Positions 53,034-62,155 of a DNA stretch of 64,000 nucleotides are shown here, piece by piece (positions within the stretch are counted from its first letter, which is position 1; every line of letters begins with the position of its first letter). Location of the stretch: contig NZ_NWUC01000003.1 in assembly GCF_002750855.1 (NCBI RefSeq), forward strand, positions 372,001-436,000, read 5' to 3'. The stretch comes from Neopararhizobium haloflavum. GTDB lineage: Bacteria > Pseudomonadota > Alphaproteobacteria > Rhizobiales > Rhizobiaceae. The notes below the pieces were generated by a model, which made no database searches, was not told the DNA's origin, and worked only from the letters and a program-made list of their open reading frames with translations. The translations under genes and the position numbers were made by a program.

Positions 53034-55487
53034 ATGATCAGACTGATTGGATATTTCTTCGGCATCGGGACCGTTTTCGCGCTGATGGCTGCCGCCGGCC
53101 TTGCTTGGTATCTCGCGGACGTCACCGAGGATCTGCCCGACTACGAAGTGCTTGCCAGCTACGAGCCGCCGGTGACGACACGCTTCCATGCGGCCAACGG
53201 CGAGCTGATGGGCGAGTACGCGCGCGAACGGCGCCTTTTCCTGCCGATCCAGGCCGTGCCTGACCGCGTCAAGGCGGCCTTCCTTTCGGCCGAGGACAAG
53301 AACTTCTACTCGCACCCTGGCATCGACCCGATCGGGCTCGTGCGCGCCGTTGTCACCAACGTCCAGAATCTCGGCACGGGGCGGCGCCCGGTCGGCGCAT
53401 CGACGATCACGCAGCAGGTCGCCAAGAACTTCCTGCTCACTGCCGACCAGACCATCGACCGCAAGGTCAAGGAAGCGATCCTTTCCTTCCGTATCGAGCA
53501 GGCCTACTCGAAGGACAAGATTCTCGAGCTCTACCTGAACGAGATCTTCTTCGGCTATGGCGCCTACGGTATCGCCGGCGCCGCGCTCTCCTATTTCGAC
53601 AAGTCGGTCAACGAACTGACGATCGCCGAGGCAGCCTATCTCGCCGCGCTCCCGAAGGCGCCCGCGAACTATCACCCTTACCGCGAGACCGAGCGCGCGA
53701 CGGAGCGACGGAACTGGGTGATCGATCGGATGCAGGAAAACGGCTACATCAGCGCCGACGAGGCGCTTGAGGCAAAGAACACGCCGCTTGAAGTCGTGCC
53801 GCGCTCCTCCGGATCGATGGTTGCCGCCTCGGAGTATTTCGCCGAGGAGGTACGCCGCCAGATCGTCGATCGGTACGGTACCGATGCGCTCTATGAAGGC
53901 GGGTTGTCGGTCCGTACGACGCTCAACCCGGATATGCAGCTCGCCGCGCGGGCAGCGTTGCGCCGCGGCCTCATTTCCTACGACGAAAGCCGCGGTTACC
54001 GTGGGCCGATCGAGACCGTCGACATTTCGGATGACTGGGGTGTCGCGGTCAGCGAGATCGAGCCGCTGGAAGACGTCGCTGCCTGGAACGTTGCCGTGGT
54101 GCTGGAAGTCAGCGAAACCGGCGCGACAATTGGATTGCGTCCCGACGCGACCGGCGCCGGCGGGATTTCCGAGGAGCGCGAGACGGCCACCTTGCCGGCA
54201 TCGGGGATGGAGTGGGCTTATCGCCAGAATATCGACGGCGAGACCTCGACCGCAAGCAGCCCCGCGGGTGTGCTGGAAGCGGGCGACGTCGTCTATGTCG
54301 AGGAGCAGGACTCGGGCTACCGCCTTCGTCAGCCGCCGCAGGTGCAGGGTGCGCTTGTCGCCATGGACCCGCATACGGGCCGGGTGCTGGCGCTGACCGG
54401 TGGCTTTTCCTACGCGCAGTCGGAGTTCAACCGGGCGACGCAGGCCATGCGCCAGCCAGGCTCGGCCTTCAAGCCGTTCGTTTACGCGGCTGCGCTCGAC
54501 AACGGCTATACGCCCGCCTCGGTGATTCTGGACGCGCCGATCGAGATCGTATCGGGCAACGAGATATGGCGGCCTAAGAACTATGGCGGCGAATCGGCCG
54601 GCCCATCGACGCTGCGCCTCGGCATCGAGCGCTCGCGCAACCTGATGACCGTGCGCCTGGCCCAGGACATGGGCATGGATCTGGTCGCTGAATACTCCGA
54701 GCGGTTCGGCATCTATGACGACCTGATGCCGTTCCTGCCGATGTCGCTCGGCGCCGGCGAAACGACCGTCCTCAAGCTCGTCAGTGCGTATTCGGTGATC
54801 GCCAACGGCGGCAAGCAGATACAGCCTTCGTTGATCGACCGCATCCAGGACCGCTACGGGCGCACCGTATTCCGTCATGAGGAGCGTGTGTGCGAGACGT
54901 GTGAAGCGCGCGAGTGGCAAGGTCAGGAAGAGCCGGTGATCGCGGACAACCGCGAGCAGGTTCTGGACCCGATGACGGCCTATCAGATGACGTCGATGCT
55001 GGAGGGTGTCGTCACGCGCGGCACCGCAGCGAGCGCCGTCAACCTGAACCGTCCGACCGCCGGCAAGACCGGCACCACCAACGAAGAAAAGGACGCCTGG
55101 TTCGTCGGCTATACGCCCGACCTCGTCACCGGCGTCTTCATCGGTTACGACAACCCGCGCCCGATGGGCCGCGGCTCGACCGGCGGTGGCCTCGCCGCAC
55201 CCGTGTTCAACGAGTTCATGAACGAAGTACTGGAAGACGTGCCGCCTGCCGACTTCCGGGTGCCGGAGGGTCTCAACCTTATCGCAATCCACCGTTCAAA
55301 TGGCATGGCCGCGAATGGCGCCACCGGCGGGGACGTGATCATGGAGGCCTTCAAGCCTGGAACCGGTCCGGCCGAGAACTTTTACGTCATCGGTGAACTC
55401 GACACGTACCAGACGAGCGAGGAGATCATTCAGACGTCGCCCCAGGCCAACCGCGCCGTGACCTCCGGTTCCGGGGGGCTCTACTGA
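53034..55487 (+). CDS. mrcA: Penicillin-binding protein 1A (bifunctional transglycosylase/transpeptidase)
   Basis: Class A PBP that polymerises and cross-links peptidoglycan, 817 residues. One N-terminal membrane anchor (residues 5-27) is followed by the GT51 glycosyltransferase, with catalytic Glu87 in LSAEDKNFYSHPGID and ASTITQQVAKNFLL. Next come a linker and OB-like insert (about 310-440) and the transpeptidase: nucleophile Ser477 in GSAFKPFVYA (SxxK), ERSRNLMTVRL (SxN) and KTGTTNEEKDAWF (Lys678). The size fits PBP1A rather than PBP1B/C. It lies 301 bases after the amidase and 125 before prfB. Confidence 0.95.
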   Translation: MIRLIGYFFGIGTVFALMAAAGLAWYLADVTEDLPDYEVLASYEPPVTTRFHAANGELMGEYARERRLFLPIQAVPDRVKAAFLSAEDKNFYSHPGIDPIGLVRAVVTNVQNLGTGRRPVGASTITQQVAKNFLLTADQTIDRKVKEAILSFRIEQAYSKDKILELYLNEIFFGYGAYGIAGAALSYFDKSVNELTIAEAAYLAALPKAPANYHPYRETERATERRNWVIDRMQENGYISADEALEAKNTPLEVVPRSSGSMVAASEYFAEEVRRQIVDRYGTDALYEGGLSVRTTLNPDMQLAARAALRRGLISYDESRGYRGPIETVDISDDWGVAVSEIEPLEDVAAWNVAVVLEVSETGATIGLRPDATGAGGISEERETATLPASGMEWAYRQNIDGETSTASSPAGVLEAGDVVYVEEQDSGYRLRQPPQVQGALVAMDPHTGRVLALTGGFSYAQSEFNRATQAMRQPGSAFKPFVYAAALDNGYTPASVILDAPIEIVSGNEIWRPKNYGGESAGPSTLRLGIERSRNLMTVRLAQDMGMDLVAEYSERFGIYDDLMPFLPMSLGAGETTVLKLVSAYSVIANGGKQIQPSLIDRIQDRYGRTVFRHEERVCETCEAREWQGQEEPVIADNREQVLDPMTAYQMTSMLEGVVTRGTAASAVNLNRPTAGKTGTTNEEKDAWFVGYTPDLVTGVFIGYDNPRPMGRGSTGGGLAAPVFNEFMNEVLEDVPPADFRVPEGLNLIAIHRSNGMAANGATGGDVIMEAFKPGTGPAENFYVIGELDTYQTSEEIIQTSPQANRAVTSGSGGLY

Positions 55488-55612
55488 TCCGTCCGCTTTT
55501 GTGGCGAGGCCGGCCCGTGAGCCCGCAAGGGCTTTACATCGGCAGGGGGCGCAACTAGGTTCCGCCGCACTCGCCAAGTACCAAATTCTCGACAAGGTGA
55601 CCTTCAAGTCCC

Positions 55613-56741
55613 ATGCGCTCAGAAACCGCATCAATCGTCGACGACATCAGGCAGGGGTTGGCCCTGCTGAGGAGGCATCTTTGACTGGGATGCAGCTGTC
55701 AAACGTCTCGACTATCTGAATCACAAATCCGAAGACGCCTCGCTTTGGAATGATCCGCAGGAAGCCCAGAAACTGATGCGTGAGCGTCAGTCGCTGGAGG
55801 ATTCCATAACCGGCATCCGCGCGCTGGAAGCCTCGCTCGACGACAACCTCGCCTTGATTGAACTCGGTGAGGAAGAGGAGGACGAGGACCTCGTCCGCGA
55901 AGCCGAAGAGCAGATGAAGGCAATGCGCGAGGAGCTCGATCGCCGGCAGATCGAGGCGCTGCTCGCGGGCGAGGCCGATTCCAACGACACCTATCTTGAA
56001 ATCCACTCCGGCGCCGGCGGTACCGAGAGCCAGGACTGGGCGAACATGCTGCTGCGCATGTATACGCGCTGGGCAGAGCGGCGGAAATTCAAGGTGGAGG
56101 TGATGGAAGTGCATGACGGCGAGGAAGCCGGCATCAAATCCGCCACGCTGCTGATCAAGGGCCACAATGCCTATGGATGGCTGAAGACCGAATCGGGTGT
56201 TCACCGCCTCGTTCGCATTTCGCCCTTCGACAGTCAGGCACGGCGCCACACGTCTTTCTCGAGCGCCTGGGTCTATCCCGTCATCGACGATTCCATCGAG
56301 ATCGACGTCAACGAATCCGATTGCCGGATCGATACCTACCGTTCGTCGGGTGCTGGCGGCCAGCACGTCAACACGACCGATTCGGCGGTGCGCATCACGC
56401 ACATTCCGACGGGGATCGTTGTTCAGTGCCAGCAGGAGCGCTCGCAGCACAAGAACCGCGAAAAGGCCTGGGCGATGCTGCGCGCGCGGCTGTATGAGGC
56501 CGAATTGCAAAAGCGCGAGGAAGCGGCCAGCGCGACCGAAGCCTCGAAGACCGACATCGGCTGGGGCCACCAGATCCGTTCCTATATCCTGCAGCCCTAT
56601 CAGCTCGTCAAGGACTTGCGGACCGGCGTGGAAAGCACCAGCCCTCAGGACGTGCTCGACGGCAAGCTGGACGACTTCATGGAGGCGGCGCTGGCGCATC
56701 GGGTGGAAGGCGGCGAGGGGGCCGTGCAGGATATCGACTGA
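55613..56741 (+). CDS. prfB: Peptide chain release factor 2, made by programmed +1 frameshift
   Basis: Terminates translation at UGA and UAA. The gene is split: frame 1 runs from ATG 55613 for 23 codons to an in-frame TGA at 55682-55684, and the rest is read from GAC 55683 in the +1 frame (join 55613-55681 and 55683-56741), giving a 375-residue protein. The second part opens [20 protein letters not shown], as in other RF2 proteins. The UGA-recognition tripeptide SPF is in [12 protein letters not shown], and the peptidyl-transferase GGQ is in [16 protein letters not shown] (about 248-250). An acidic stretch ([17 protein letters not shown]) is in domain 1. It is followed by a convergent secreted protein gene. 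Confidence 0.97.
55670..55685 (+). promoter_or_regulatory. prfB programmed frameshift signal
   Basis: AGG AGG CAT CTT TGA C (55670-55685) has the classic parts: an internal Shine-Dalgarno AGGAGG three bases before the slippery CTT, then the weak stop TGA followed by C. When RF2 is scarce the ribosome slips +1 from CUU to UUU and continues; when it is plentiful UGA is read and a 23-residue peptide is released. This autoregulation is established for E. coli prfB, and every element is present here. Confidence 0.95.
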
Positions 56742-56795
56742 ACGGGCCTTCCTGCGCGGCGGCAATGATGGCCGCAGCTGATCACGTTCCGGCGG

Positions 56796-57338
56796 TCAGT
56801 TGCTCGCGGCGTTCACGCTGACTTCGCCGAACTCATCGATGAAAAGTTCCCACATGTCCGGCTCGGCTGCCTCCCGGTCCGACTTCATGTAGATGAAGGC
56901 GGTGAAACCGGGCGTCGCGGCGGCGCCGGTCGCGTTCTCCGGCCGCATGTCGGTGATATACCCCGCCGCTTCGCCGATTGCCTCGATTTCCCGGGTTTCC
57001 AGCACCGCTGGTCCGTCCGCGCCAAGCGCGATTTGCTGCAGATAGAGGCGCGAGGTGTCATCCTCGGCGCGATAGGCGATGGTCCGATAATAGCCACGTT
57101 GCGCCGCGCCCTCGTCCGCCTGCGCGTCGTCACCGCCGGTCTCTTGCGGGGCTTCCCAGTATCCACCGCTGATGGTGAAGAGAATGCGCGGACTGAGCTT
57201 GTTGATGAGATCCTCATCGGCGAAGGCGCTGCCCGAAGCTGCGAGGATCAGGATGAGCGCGCCTGCACCGCGCCGCATCATCGGAAGAACAGCCGTCGAA
57301 TGGACTTTGCCGAGTGCACTGTATCGCGCAAGAATCAT
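56796..57338 (-). CDS. Hypothetical secreted protein
   Basis: A 180-residue protein I do not recognise. A hydrophobic segment (GAGALILILAASGSAFADED) reads as a signal peptide with cleavage after AFA. The mature part is acidic, with no cysteine, and predicted to be beta-rich (SPRILFTISGGYWEAP, GYYRTIAYRAEDDTSRLYLQ, FTAFIYMKSDREAAEPDMWELF). Start: ATG 57338 has a perfect GGAGG eight bases upstream but gives a long basic leader; ATG 57281 would give a normal-length signal. It stands alone between prfB and nadK. Export is inferred from the leader; function is unknown. Confidence 0.7.
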   Translation of the reverse strand: MILARYSALGKVHSTAVLPMMRRGAGALILILAASGSAFADEDLINKLSPRILFTISGGYWEAPQETGGDDAQADEGAAQRGYYRTIAYRAEDDTSRLYLQQIALGADGPAVLETREIEAIGEAAGYITDMRPENATGAAATPGFTAFIYMKSDREAAEPDMWELFIDEFGEVSVNAASN

Positions 57339-57429
57339 CCTCCAGTCCTCCGCATCGATCATCCATGCGAAGTAAAGGTAATACAATCGCCCGCGGGATC
57401 AACGATATCGCTCCGCGCCGGAGGCTCCG

Positions 57430-58203
57430 TCAGTAGAGAAACTGCTCGGCAAGAATCCGATCGTCCCAGGAATGATCGGGATCGGACAACAATTTCACCG
57501 TCGTTCCGGCCGATTCGAAAATGCGGACCTTGCGAACCGATTTTACCTCGGTGTTGTCGGCGACCGCATTGACGGGGCGCTTGTCGCGTTCGAGGACCTC
57601 GATTTCCACGCTCGCCCGGTTCGACAGGAGCGCGCCGCGCCAGCGCCGCGGCCGAAACGCGCTGACCGGCGTCAGGGCAAGCAGCGGCGCCTGCAGCGGC
57701 AGGATCGGCCCATGGGCCGAAAGGTTGTAGGCCGTCGATCCTGCGGGCGTCGCCACCATGAGGCCATCGCATACGAGTTCCTCGAGCCGCGTACGCCCGT
57801 CGATGCTCACCTTGAGCTTGGCGGCCTGATAGGATTGCCTCAGCACCGAGACCTCGTTGATCGCAAAGGCGTGAGTCTCGCGTCCGTCTTCGCCGGTCGC
57901 GACCATTTCGAGAGGGTGGATCGCGCTCTCCACCGCAGCCTCGATACGCTCGCGAAGCCCCTCGATCCGGTACTCGTTCATGAGGAAGCCGGTAGACCCC
58001 CGGTTCATGCCGTACAGCACCTTGTCGGAATTCATCATCCGGTGCAGCGTCTGGAGCATGAAGCCGTCGCCGCCGAGCGCGACGATAACGTCGGCCGTTT
58101 CTGGTTCCACCTGTCCGTAGGCCGCCGAAAGCTCCCGTTCCGCCGCGCGAGCTTCCGGCGCCGAACTTGAAATGAAGGCCAGCCTGGCCGTCCGTCGCGT
58201 CAT
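57430..58203 (-). CDS. nadK: NAD kinase
   Basis: Phosphorylates NAD to NADP. The 257-residue protein has the GGDG motif at 44-47 ([16 protein letters not shown]), [27 protein letters not shown], the second glycine-rich block [21 protein letters not shown] and [11 protein letters not shown]. The length fits the short alphaproteobacterial form. ATG 58203 ([13 protein letters not shown]) is used; the frame is open 28 codons upstream with no better start. It is divergent from tRNA-Thr. Confidence 0.94.
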   Translation of the reverse strand: MTRRTARLAFISSSAPEARAAERELSAAYGQVEPETADVIVALGGDGFMLQTLHRMMNSDKVLYGMNRGSTGFLMNEYRIEGLRERIEAAVESAIHPLEMVATGEDGRETHAFAINEVSVLRQSYQAAKLKVSIDGRTRLEELVCDGLMVATPAGSTAYNLSAHGPILPLQAPLLALTPVSAFRPRRWRGALLSNRASVEIEVLERDKRPVNAVADNTEVKSVRKVRIFESAGTTVKLLSDPDHSWDDRILAEQFLY

Positions 58204-58353
58204 TGATCGATATTCCTCCGCACGCCGCGCGCACATTGGCCGGGTGAAGCGCGCGCGGCAAGAAGCGGCGGCAAAGAAAGGATGCATTTTCGCGATGGTG
58301 GAATGCCCATTTGTATTTTACACGCGCGACAGGTGTGATAATGAGCCGGCCGT

Positions 58354-58429
58354 GCCCTTGTAGCTCAGTTGGTAGAGCAACTGATTTGTAATCAGTGGGT
58401 CGGGAGTTCGAGTCTCTCCGGGGGCACCA
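58354..58429 (+). tRNA. tRNA-Thr (anticodon UGU)
   Basis: A 76-base tRNA with CCA encoded. The acceptor stem GCCCTTG pairs with CGGGGGC (two G-T pairs). The D arm is GCTCAGTTGGTAGAGC, the anticodon stem ACTGA/TCAGT encloses TTTGTAA with anticodon TGT at 58387-58389, and the T arm contains GTTCGAGTC. It reads ACA and, by wobble, other Thr codons. Confidence 0.95.
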
Positions 58430-58499
58430 TTTTCCACGTCGCCGCCATGTCTGGATCGTCAGCGCGCATCACTTGCGGGCTCGCCGGGCAATGGCGCCG

Positions 58500-59252
58500 T
58501 CATTCACCGTGGCTGCGGCGGTAGCTGTGCCAACTGACCGGTATTGAAGCAAAGTACCCAAGGGTCGCCGCCAGCAACGCCGAGCGGGGAGCGATCGCAG
58601 CGAAAACGATCAGCCCGGCCATCGCAGCGATCACCAGTCGGCGCTGTGCACGCGCGGCTGGCAGCTTCCAGCACTTTCCCGAATAGGTCGGAACGGTGGA
58701 GACCATGAGCAGCGCGATCGCGCCGATATAGGCCGCAATCAGCGTCGAGGCGTCTGCTGTCGACTGAGCGTCGATGAGATAGGTCGGGGCCAGGACTGCG
58801 ATCGCAGCGCAGGGTGTCGGCATGCCGATGAAATAATTTCGCTGCCAGGCCTCTTTGTCTTCGCCGGCCGAGGTGTTGAAGCGGGCAAGTCGCATCGCTG
58901 AGGCGAGGGCAAACGTCATCAGGCAGAGATGCAGGAAATGCGGAGCGCTCTCACCGGCCCAGACGAAGATGAGGGCGACTGGCGCAACGCCGAAACTCAG
59001 GAAATCGGCCAGACTGTCGAACTCCTCACCGAAGCGAGACGCGACGCCGAAGCGGCGCGCCAGGCGGCCGTCGCAACCATCGAGAATGGCGGCGATGCAT
59101 ATCGCGATCACCGCCGAAACGAATGCCCCTTCAAGTGAGAACCTGATGGACAAAAGGCCGAAGCATAACGCGGCGGCCGTCACGACATTGGGCAGCCACC
59201 GGAGCCAGCGCGCCGGCATAGTGGTTCCGCTATCTGGAAGGGGGGCGAGCAT
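58500..59252 (-). CDS. pssA: CDP-diacylglycerol-serine O-phosphatidyltransferase (type II)
   Basis: Makes phosphatidylserine, precursor of phosphatidylethanolamine. The 250-residue membrane protein has about eight hydrophobic segments and the CDP-alcohol motif in its usual form, D-G-x2-A-R-x8-G-x3-D-x3-D (DGRLARRFGVASRFGEEFD, then SLAD). RFNTS and NYFIGMPTPCAA are typical of bacterial type II PssA. Start: ATG 59252 (MLAPLPDSGTTMPARW) has AAGGAG six bases upstream. The N-terminus is short and lacks the charged stretch of some homologues. No psd gene is adjacent, whereas in many Rhizobiales psd and pssA are linked. Together with pcs at 21 kb it gives both main phospholipid branches. Confidence 0.9.
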   Translation of the reverse strand: MLAPLPDSGTTMPARWLRWLPNVVTAAALCFGLLSIRFSLEGAFVSAVIAICIAAILDGCDGRLARRFGVASRFGEEFDSLADFLSFGVAPVALIFVWAGESAPHFLHLCLMTFALASAMRLARFNTSAGEDKEAWQRNYFIGMPTPCAAIAVLAPTYLIDAQSTADASTLIAAYIGAIALLMVSTVPTYSGKCWKLPAARAQRRLVIAAMAGLIVFAAIAPRSALLAATLGYFASIPVSWHSYRRSHGE

Positions 59253-59653
59253 CCAAAGCTCCTTCTTGCTCCAGGCGCCTGCATCGGCTGCGCCAAGGCG
59301 GAAAGAAGAAAGTGTTGTTCTGCTGGGTGAATGCCGCAAGCCATCCGATCGGAGAGGGCCTTAAGCCTTGGGAATCATCCCTGGATGCCGCCGGTCGATG
59401 TCATCTGCGCAAGCTATCGATGCTTTCCATGGGGCGCGTGCCGAAAGTGGAAGCAATTTTACCCTAGAAAGAGAGGGGTATTGTCAATTAGAGAAGTTGC
59501 ATATTTCAGCGTATCGACCAAGAAAGTGCCATAACGGCAACAGTCGCCAGGCGTTTCATCTTGGGCGACGCTGTGTGATTGCTCGATTAAGATCTTTCGC
59601 GGATAGTCTTGCCAGGCCGGACAGCCCAAATGGTCTGAGGAGATTTACAGGCG
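59253..59653. other. 401-bp region upstream of the outer-membrane protein gene
   Basis: No coding frame is credible. The stretch 59455-59510 is clearly more AT-rich than its surroundings (GTATTGTCAATTAGAGAAG, then CATATTTC) and probably contains the promoter of the abundant outer-membrane protein, but I could not fit a well-spaced -35/-10 pair. The remaining 140 bases would be a long leader. Confidence 0.4.
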
Positions 59654-60466
59654 ATGAAACGATTGGTTCTTTCCCTTGCGGCTGTTGCTTTTGCCGCGCC
59701 TGCCGTGGCTGCTGACGCCGTGGTGTATAACGAACCGGCCCCGCCGGCAGCGCCGATGGAGATGGCCCGCGACTGGAGCGGCTTCTTCGTGGGTGTGCAT
59801 GCGGGTGGCGCATTCAATCCCGACACCGGTGTGCTCACCTTCGATCGTGATGGCGATGGCATCTTCGGCGATACGATCCCGACGGCGACCGGCAGCTCGG
59901 CATTCGGCAACAATTTCGATGGCGCGTTCGACTCCGGTTTCGTCGGTGGCGCGCATGTCGGTTACGATCAGCAGTTCGGCAGCATCATCGTCGGTGGTGT
60001 CCTCGACATCACGGCGACAGATATCGGCGACACGCAGAGCGGCTTCTCCACAACGCCGGCGTTCTACACGGTTCAGCGTGAACTCGACTATTACGCAACG
60101 GCAAGGCTGCGGCTGGGCTATGCGGTCAATGACCGCTTCATGGTCTACGGCACGGGCGGTGTCGCTTATGGCGATATCGACTACAGCTACCTGTCCGACA
60201 CGCCGGCAACGGTCGAGCCTTATGGCGGTGACGACGACGACTTCGGGTATGTCGTCGGCGCGGGTGCCGAAACCATGGTCACCGACATGATATCGCTCGG
60301 CGTCGAGTATCAGTACGTCAATCTCGGTGACAGCGATTTCGGTGCAAACCTCAGCGGCGTCGCGCCGTTCTCGGGCGCTGGCTCCGCCGGCTTCACCAAT
60401 TCGGTTGGCACCAAGGACGATTTCGACTTCCACACCATCCAGGTGAAGATGTCGCTTCGCTTCTGA
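59654..60466 (+). CDS. Outer-membrane beta-barrel protein (Omp25/Omp31-like)
   Basis: A 270-residue porin-like surface protein of the OmpA-like beta-barrel group found in Brucella (Omp25/31) and rhizobia. The signal peptide MKRLVLSLAAVAFAAPAVAA is followed by a short proline-rich stretch and then RDWSGFFVGVHAGGAF, the common first strand. Alternating strands follow (YYATARLRLGYAVNDRFMVY, then TGGVAYGDI), GYVVGAGAETM, LGVEYQYVNLG and a last strand HTIQVKMSLRF ending in Phe, the BAM-targeting signal. It probably binds the murein or lipid A layer; the family in Brucella is immunodominant. Confidence 0.9.
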   Translation: MKRLVLSLAAVAFAAPAVAADAVVYNEPAPPAAPMEMARDWSGFFVGVHAGGAFNPDTGVLTFDRDGDGIFGDTIPTATGSSAFGNNFDGAFDSGFVGGAHVGYDQQFGSIIVGGVLDITATDIGDTQSGFSTTPAFYTVQRELDYYATARLRLGYAVNDRFMVYGTGGVAYGDIDYSYLSDTPATVEPYGGDDDDFGYVVGAGAETMVTDMISLGVEYQYVNLGDSDFGANLSGVAPFSGAGSAGFTNSVGTKDDFDFHTIQVKMSLRF

Positions 60467-60484
60467 GGACCGGACAATTATGCC

Positions 60485-60518
60485 AGACGCCGCCGGATCA
60501 GCCGATCCGGCGGCGTCT
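60485..60518 (+). terminator. Terminator of the outer-membrane protein gene
   Basis: AGACGCCGCCGGATC (60485-60499) pairs perfectly with GATCCGGCGGCGTCT (60504-60518) around an AGCC loop, 19 bases after the stop, and is followed by TCC rather than a full T-run. The stem is strong enough for a confident call. Confidence 0.75.
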
Positions 60519-60611
60519 TCCATTATCGGGCAACACGTTCGTGTGATGGCGGATCGGATGGCCGTCTGGTCCATTGATGTCGCATCTCAAATGCAAAGCA
60601 AGGAGTGCGAC

Positions 60612-60803
60612 ATGAGCAGCACCGGTGACAAGATTTCCGGCCTGGCAAATCAGGCCGCCGGCAAGGTGAAGCAGGCAGCCGGCAAGGCCACTGGCTCGGA
60701 AAAGCTTCGGGCCGAAGGCGTCGCGCAGGAGGTCAAGGGCCACGCCCAGGAGACCAAGGGTGACGCGAAGGGCGCTGTGAAAAAGGCGATCGACCGCGCC
60801 TGA
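60612..60803 (+). CDS. CsbD-family protein (63 aa)
   Basis: A 63-residue protein of the CsbD family, small hydrophilic proteins often induced in general stress. The pattern of Gly/Ala/Lys repeats is plain: SGLANQAAGKVKQAAGKATG, then SEKLRAEGVAQEVKGHAQET and KGDAKGAVKKAIDRA. ATG 60612 has AAGGAG six bases upstream. Family members fold as a helical bundle only loosely; the mechanism is unknown. It lies in its own unit between two hairpins. Confidence 0.9.
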   Translation: MSSTGDKISGLANQAAGKVKQAAGKATGSEKLRAEGVAQEVKGHAQETKGDAKGAVKKAIDRA

Positions 60804-60821
60804 GTTTGAGGCCGATGATCG

Positions 60822-60853
60822 GCGGGCGGAGACGAAGGCTCTCGCCCGCTTTT
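60822..60853. terminator. Terminator between convergent csbD and rlmB-like genes
   Basis: GCGGGCG (60822-60828) plus AGA pairs with TCT plus CGCCCGC (60843-60849) around a CGAAGGC loop with one bulged G, followed by TTTT. It ends the CsbD gene on the plus strand. Confidence 0.7.
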
Positions 60854-60857
60854 CGCG

Positions 60858-61706
60858 TCAGCTTCCCAGATGGCGGCGCGCTGCATAAAGGGCAATCGCG
60901 GTCGCGTTCGACACGTTGAGCGACTTGATCGGTCCGGGCATGTCGAGGCGCGCAAGCGCTGTGGCGGTGTCGCGTGTCTTCTGGCGCAGACCCTTACCTT
61001 CCGCGCCAAAGACCAGCGCGATCCGGTCACCCTGAAAAACGTCTTCCAGGGGAGCGTCCGCTTCCGAATCCAGTCCGATCGTCACGAAACCCAGATCGGC
61101 CAATTCCTTGAGCGCATCGGCAAGGTTGGTGATCTGGATATAGGGCATGTGCTCGAGCGCGCCGGATGCAGATTTCGCCAGAACGCCGGACTCCTGCGGG
61201 CTGTGGCGCATCGTCGTGATGACGGCCCCGGCCTCGAAAGCAACGGCCGAGCGCATGATGGCACCGACATTGTGCGGATCGGTCACCTGGTCGAGCACGA
61301 CGATGAGCGGCCGGTTCTTCAGATCCGAAAGCCTGCGCACGGGAAGTGGCTTTGCCTCGATCATCACGCCCTGATGCGTCGCATCGCCGCCGAGTGCACG
61401 GTCGATGACGCTCGGATGGACGACTTCGACGGGAAAGGGCAGGGACGCCGGATCGTCGACATCAAGGCGCATCAGTGCGTTCTTCGTCACGAGCATGCGT
61501 TCGATGGTCCGCGCCGGATTGCTCATCGCTGCGCGGACCGTATGCAGGCCATAGAGATGAACACGCTCGGGCGGCTGCGGCGGCCCGCCGGGGGAAGGCT
61601 TGCTGGCCGTTGCCTTCTGGTCCCGGTGCGTGCGGCGCAGATTGGCGTAATGCGTGTCACGCGGCGTATGGCTGGCGGGTGATCGTGGCGGCTTGCTGGC
61701 GGTCAT
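60858..61706 (-). CDS. rlmB: SpoU-family RNA 2'-O-methyltransferase (RlmB/TrmH type)
   Basis: Transfers methyl groups from AdoMet to ribose 2'-OH of rRNA; RlmB modifies G2251 of 23S rRNA in E. coli. The 282-residue protein has the L30e-like N-terminal substrate domain (HLYGLHTVRAAMSNPART) and the knotted SPOUT domain: motif 1 LDQVTDPHNVGAIMRSA, motif 2 VFGAEGKGLRQKTRD and motif 3 IKSLNVSNATAIALY. About 45 basic, low-complexity residues precede the domain. ATG 61706 (MTASKPPRSPASH) is used. The tRNA-Tyr and tRNA-Gly genes lie upstream on the opposite strand. Confidence 0.88.
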   Translation of the reverse strand: MTASKPPRSPASHTPRDTHYANLRRTHRDQKATASKPSPGGPPQPPERVHLYGLHTVRAAMSNPARTIERMLVTKNALMRLDVDDPASLPFPVEVVHPSVIDRALGGDATHQGVMIEAKPLPVRRLSDLKNRPLIVVLDQVTDPHNVGAIMRSAVAFEAGAVITTMRHSPQESGVLAKSASGALEHMPYIQITNLADALKELADLGFVTIGLDSEADAPLEDVFQGDRIALVFGAEGKGLRQKTRDTATALARLDMPGPIKSLNVSNATAIALYAARRHLGS

Positions 61707-61927
61707 GGCGCGCTTATAGACCCACCGGACCGCTTGGCAAACCATTCCGTGAAGGTGCAAGGCCGACGATGGAGGGAACCACGCAACCACCGCGGAATAA
61801 TTTGAACGCTCATGTTGACAGGCTCCGACCGTCCCGGCATAACGCGGCCCGGTTCCGCGCCGCTTCCTTCAAGGATGAAACGCGGCACCGGAAAGTGCCT
61901 ATACGCTTGTGACCTCAGCGGAATTTC

Positions 61928-62012
61928 GGAGAGGTGCCTGAGTGGTTAAAAGGGGCGGACTGTAAATCCGTTGGCTTAGCCTACGCTGGTTCGAATCCAG
62001 CCCTCTCCACCA
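61928..62012 (+). tRNA. tRNA-Tyr (anticodon GUA)
   Basis: An 85-base class II tRNA with a long variable arm. The acceptor stem GGAGAGG pairs with CCTCTCC, followed by ACCA at 62009-62012. The anticodon loop CTGTAAA gives GTA at 61962-61964, and the variable arm runs from about TTGGC to TACGC. tRNA-Gly follows after 20 bases. Confidence 0.95.
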
Positions 62013-62032
62013 TTCTGCCGGTCGTAAAGCGT

Positions 62033-62106
62033 GCGGGTATAGCTCAATGGTAGAGCAGCAGCCTTCCAAGCTGAATATGCGGGTTCGATTCCCGCTACCC
62101 GCTCCA
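62033..62106 (+). tRNA. tRNA-Gly (anticodon UCC), integration site
   Basis: A 74-base tRNA: the acceptor GCGGGTA pairs with TACCCGC, then TCCA with CCA at 62104-62106. The anticodon loop CTTCCAA holds TCC at 62065-62067; the T arm is CGGGTTCGATTCCCG. Its 3' end is followed by repeats and an integrase gene, so it is the likely attachment site of an integrated element; the gene itself is intact. Confidence 0.95.
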
Positions 62107-62155
62107 AATTAACTGCCTGAAATCATTGCTGTTCTACAATTGGGCGCGTGCCGCC

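Noticed and set aside
52554-55292. A 912-codon open frame on the minus strand
   Set aside because: It is antisense to the amidase end and most of the PBP1A gene, whose motifs are unambiguous. It is an artefact of high GC in third positions.
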